The notes under the pieces: generated by a model
What the model saw: only the letters and a program-made list of their open reading frames with translations
What the model was told of the DNA's origin: nothing
The model's database searches: none
Shown: positions 42,669-43,190 of the stretch, in pieces
Layout of the letters: every line of letters begins with the position of its first letter
How positions within the stretch are numbered: position 1 is the first letter of the stretch
Program-made: the position numbers and the translations under genes
Source: Nocardia asiatica NBRC 100129
Lineage (GTDB): Bacteria > Actinomycetota > Actinomycetes > Mycobacteriales > Mycobacteriaceae
Reading direction: 5' to 3'
Length of the DNA: 43,190 bases
Assembly (NCBI RefSeq): GCF_000308415.1
Contig: NZ_BAFS01000017.1
Span: 1 to 43,190, forward strand

Positions 42669-42708
42669 GGGGCGCCGCGGCCGAGACGACTCCCGACCGC
42701 GGCGCCCC
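42669..42708 (-). terminator. Hairpin terminator of the SDR gene
   Basis: GGGGCGCCGCGG (42669-42680) and CCGCGGCGCCCC (42697-42708) form a perfect 12-bp stem around a 16-nt loop, 16 bp past the stop of the minus-strand SDR gene. No U-run is present. Confidence 0.8.
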
Positions 42709-42724
42709 GGCGCCACACCCGCGA

Positions 42725-43190
42725 TCACACGCCGCGGGCACGCTCCTCGTACGCCTTGCGCTTGTCGGCGTCGACGTCGTCGAGGAACGCGCGCCCGGAC
42801 CCGAGCGCCCGGCCGATGCCGTCCCCGAGCGCCTCGGGCAGCAGGCCGACGAACTGCGAGATGAACCCGGCCATCGCGGTCACCCTGACCTTGGACTTCG
42901 GCGCGACGATCAGCTTGACGACGGCGTCGGCGATCTCCTCCGGCTCGGCCGGGCGCAGCAGCTTCGGCGGGGTGACGCCGGACCCGAGCTCGGTGTTGGT
43001 CAACGTCGGCAGCACCGAGGAGAAGCGCACGCCGGTGCCGCGATACTCCTCCCGCAGCGTGTCGGTGAACCCGAGCACCGCGTGTTTGCTGGCGTTGTAG
43101 GTGGCCAGGCCGGGGATGTGGGTCTCCCCGGCCAGTGAGGCGATGTTGATGATGTGCCCGCTGCCGCGCGCCAGCATCCGGCGCAGCGCC
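42725..43190 (-). CDS. Short-chain dehydrogenase/reductase, C-terminal part (runs off the window)
   Basis: The visible 155 codons are the second half of a classical SDR. GSGHIINIASLAGETHIPGL supplies the catalytic Ser, TYNASKHAVLGFTDTLREEY the YxxxK pair, and FSSVLPTLTNTELG the following cofactor-side loop. The frame continues through the window edge, so the Rossmann TGxxxGxG part lies outside. The C-terminal tail (about 75 residues, EEIADAVVKLIV, KVRVTAMAGFISQFV) is longer than minimal SDRs and resembles mycobacterial SDRs with a membrane-proximal helix. Substrate unknown. A strong hairpin follows the stop. Confidence 0.92.
   Translation of the reverse strand, partial: ALRRMLARGSGHIINIASLAGETHIPGLATYNASKHAVLGFTDTLREEYRGTGVRFSSVLPTLTNTELGSGVTPPKLLRPAEPEEIADAVVKLIVAPKSKVRVTAMAGFISQFVGLLPEALGDGIGRALGSGRAFLDDVDADKRKAYEERARGV

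Overview
The window is high-GC chromosomal DNA from a mycolic-acid actinomycete, most probably Nocardia or a close relative. The basis is the protein content (CspA, TopA with the active-site tyrosine at residue 342, HolB of 401 residues, EccB, F420-dependent oxidoreductase), the GTG starts, the SAM-IV riboswitch, and a gene order that follows Mycobacterium tuberculosis Rv3655c-Rv3644c (tad minor pilins, DEAH helicase, cspA, topA, holB) and then Rv3628-Rv3624c (ppa, dacB, zincin, tilS, hpt). The species assignment is inference.

Layout. 1-9.7 kb: end of a tad pilus locus with a ~70-bp degenerate tandem repeat, DEAH helicase (minus), cspA with a strong terminator, topA, a DinB-fold protein, holB and tRNA-Thr(CGT). 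9.7-14.3 kb: a scarred accessory segment behind the tRNA. It holds a transposase tail, an orphan eccB, a secreted-protein gene that has lost its signal peptide, an Rsm22-like methyltransferase, the last ~80 codons of a UDP-glucose dehydrogenase, and a frameshifted F420 oxidoreductase. 14.4-22.5 kb: secreted protein, alpha/beta hydrolase, DUF2752 protein, and a coupled two-gene operon encoding a Pls/PosA-type single-module peptide synthetase (1310 aa) and an M1 aminopeptidase, which resembles poly-amino-acid synthetase/degradase pairs. 22.5-25.2 kb: SAM-IV riboswitch before a class V aminotransferase, then a HigBA-like module whose toxin is frameshifted while the antitoxin is intact.

25.2-33.3 kb: flavin reductase, YbaK, a shortened OHCU-decarboxylase-like protein, a dienoyl-CoA-isomerase-type crotonase, a small secreted aromatic-rich protein, then ppa (minus) diverging from dacB, a DUF2342 zincin, tilS and hpt. 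33.3-39.7 kb: an overlapping three-gene operon on the minus strand (membrane Ser/Thr kinase, pseudokinase-like paralogue, cyclase-family hydrolase). The paralogue carries a tandem array of 54- and 87-nt units inserted between kinase strands beta4 and beta5. Two units are 55 nt, and these break the reading frame. 39.9-43.2 kb: an amidase-family protein lacking all three catalytic residues, a LysR regulator, and a short-chain dehydrogenase running off the window.

The most unusual items are the repeat-interrupted pseudokinase operon, the pls-like/M1 peptidase pair, the amidase without its triad, the disarmed toxin with a leaderless operator-promoter, and the cassette-like junctions at 12.5-13.8 kb. 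Several single-base frameshifts lie in G/C runs, so read-level checking would decide which are biological.
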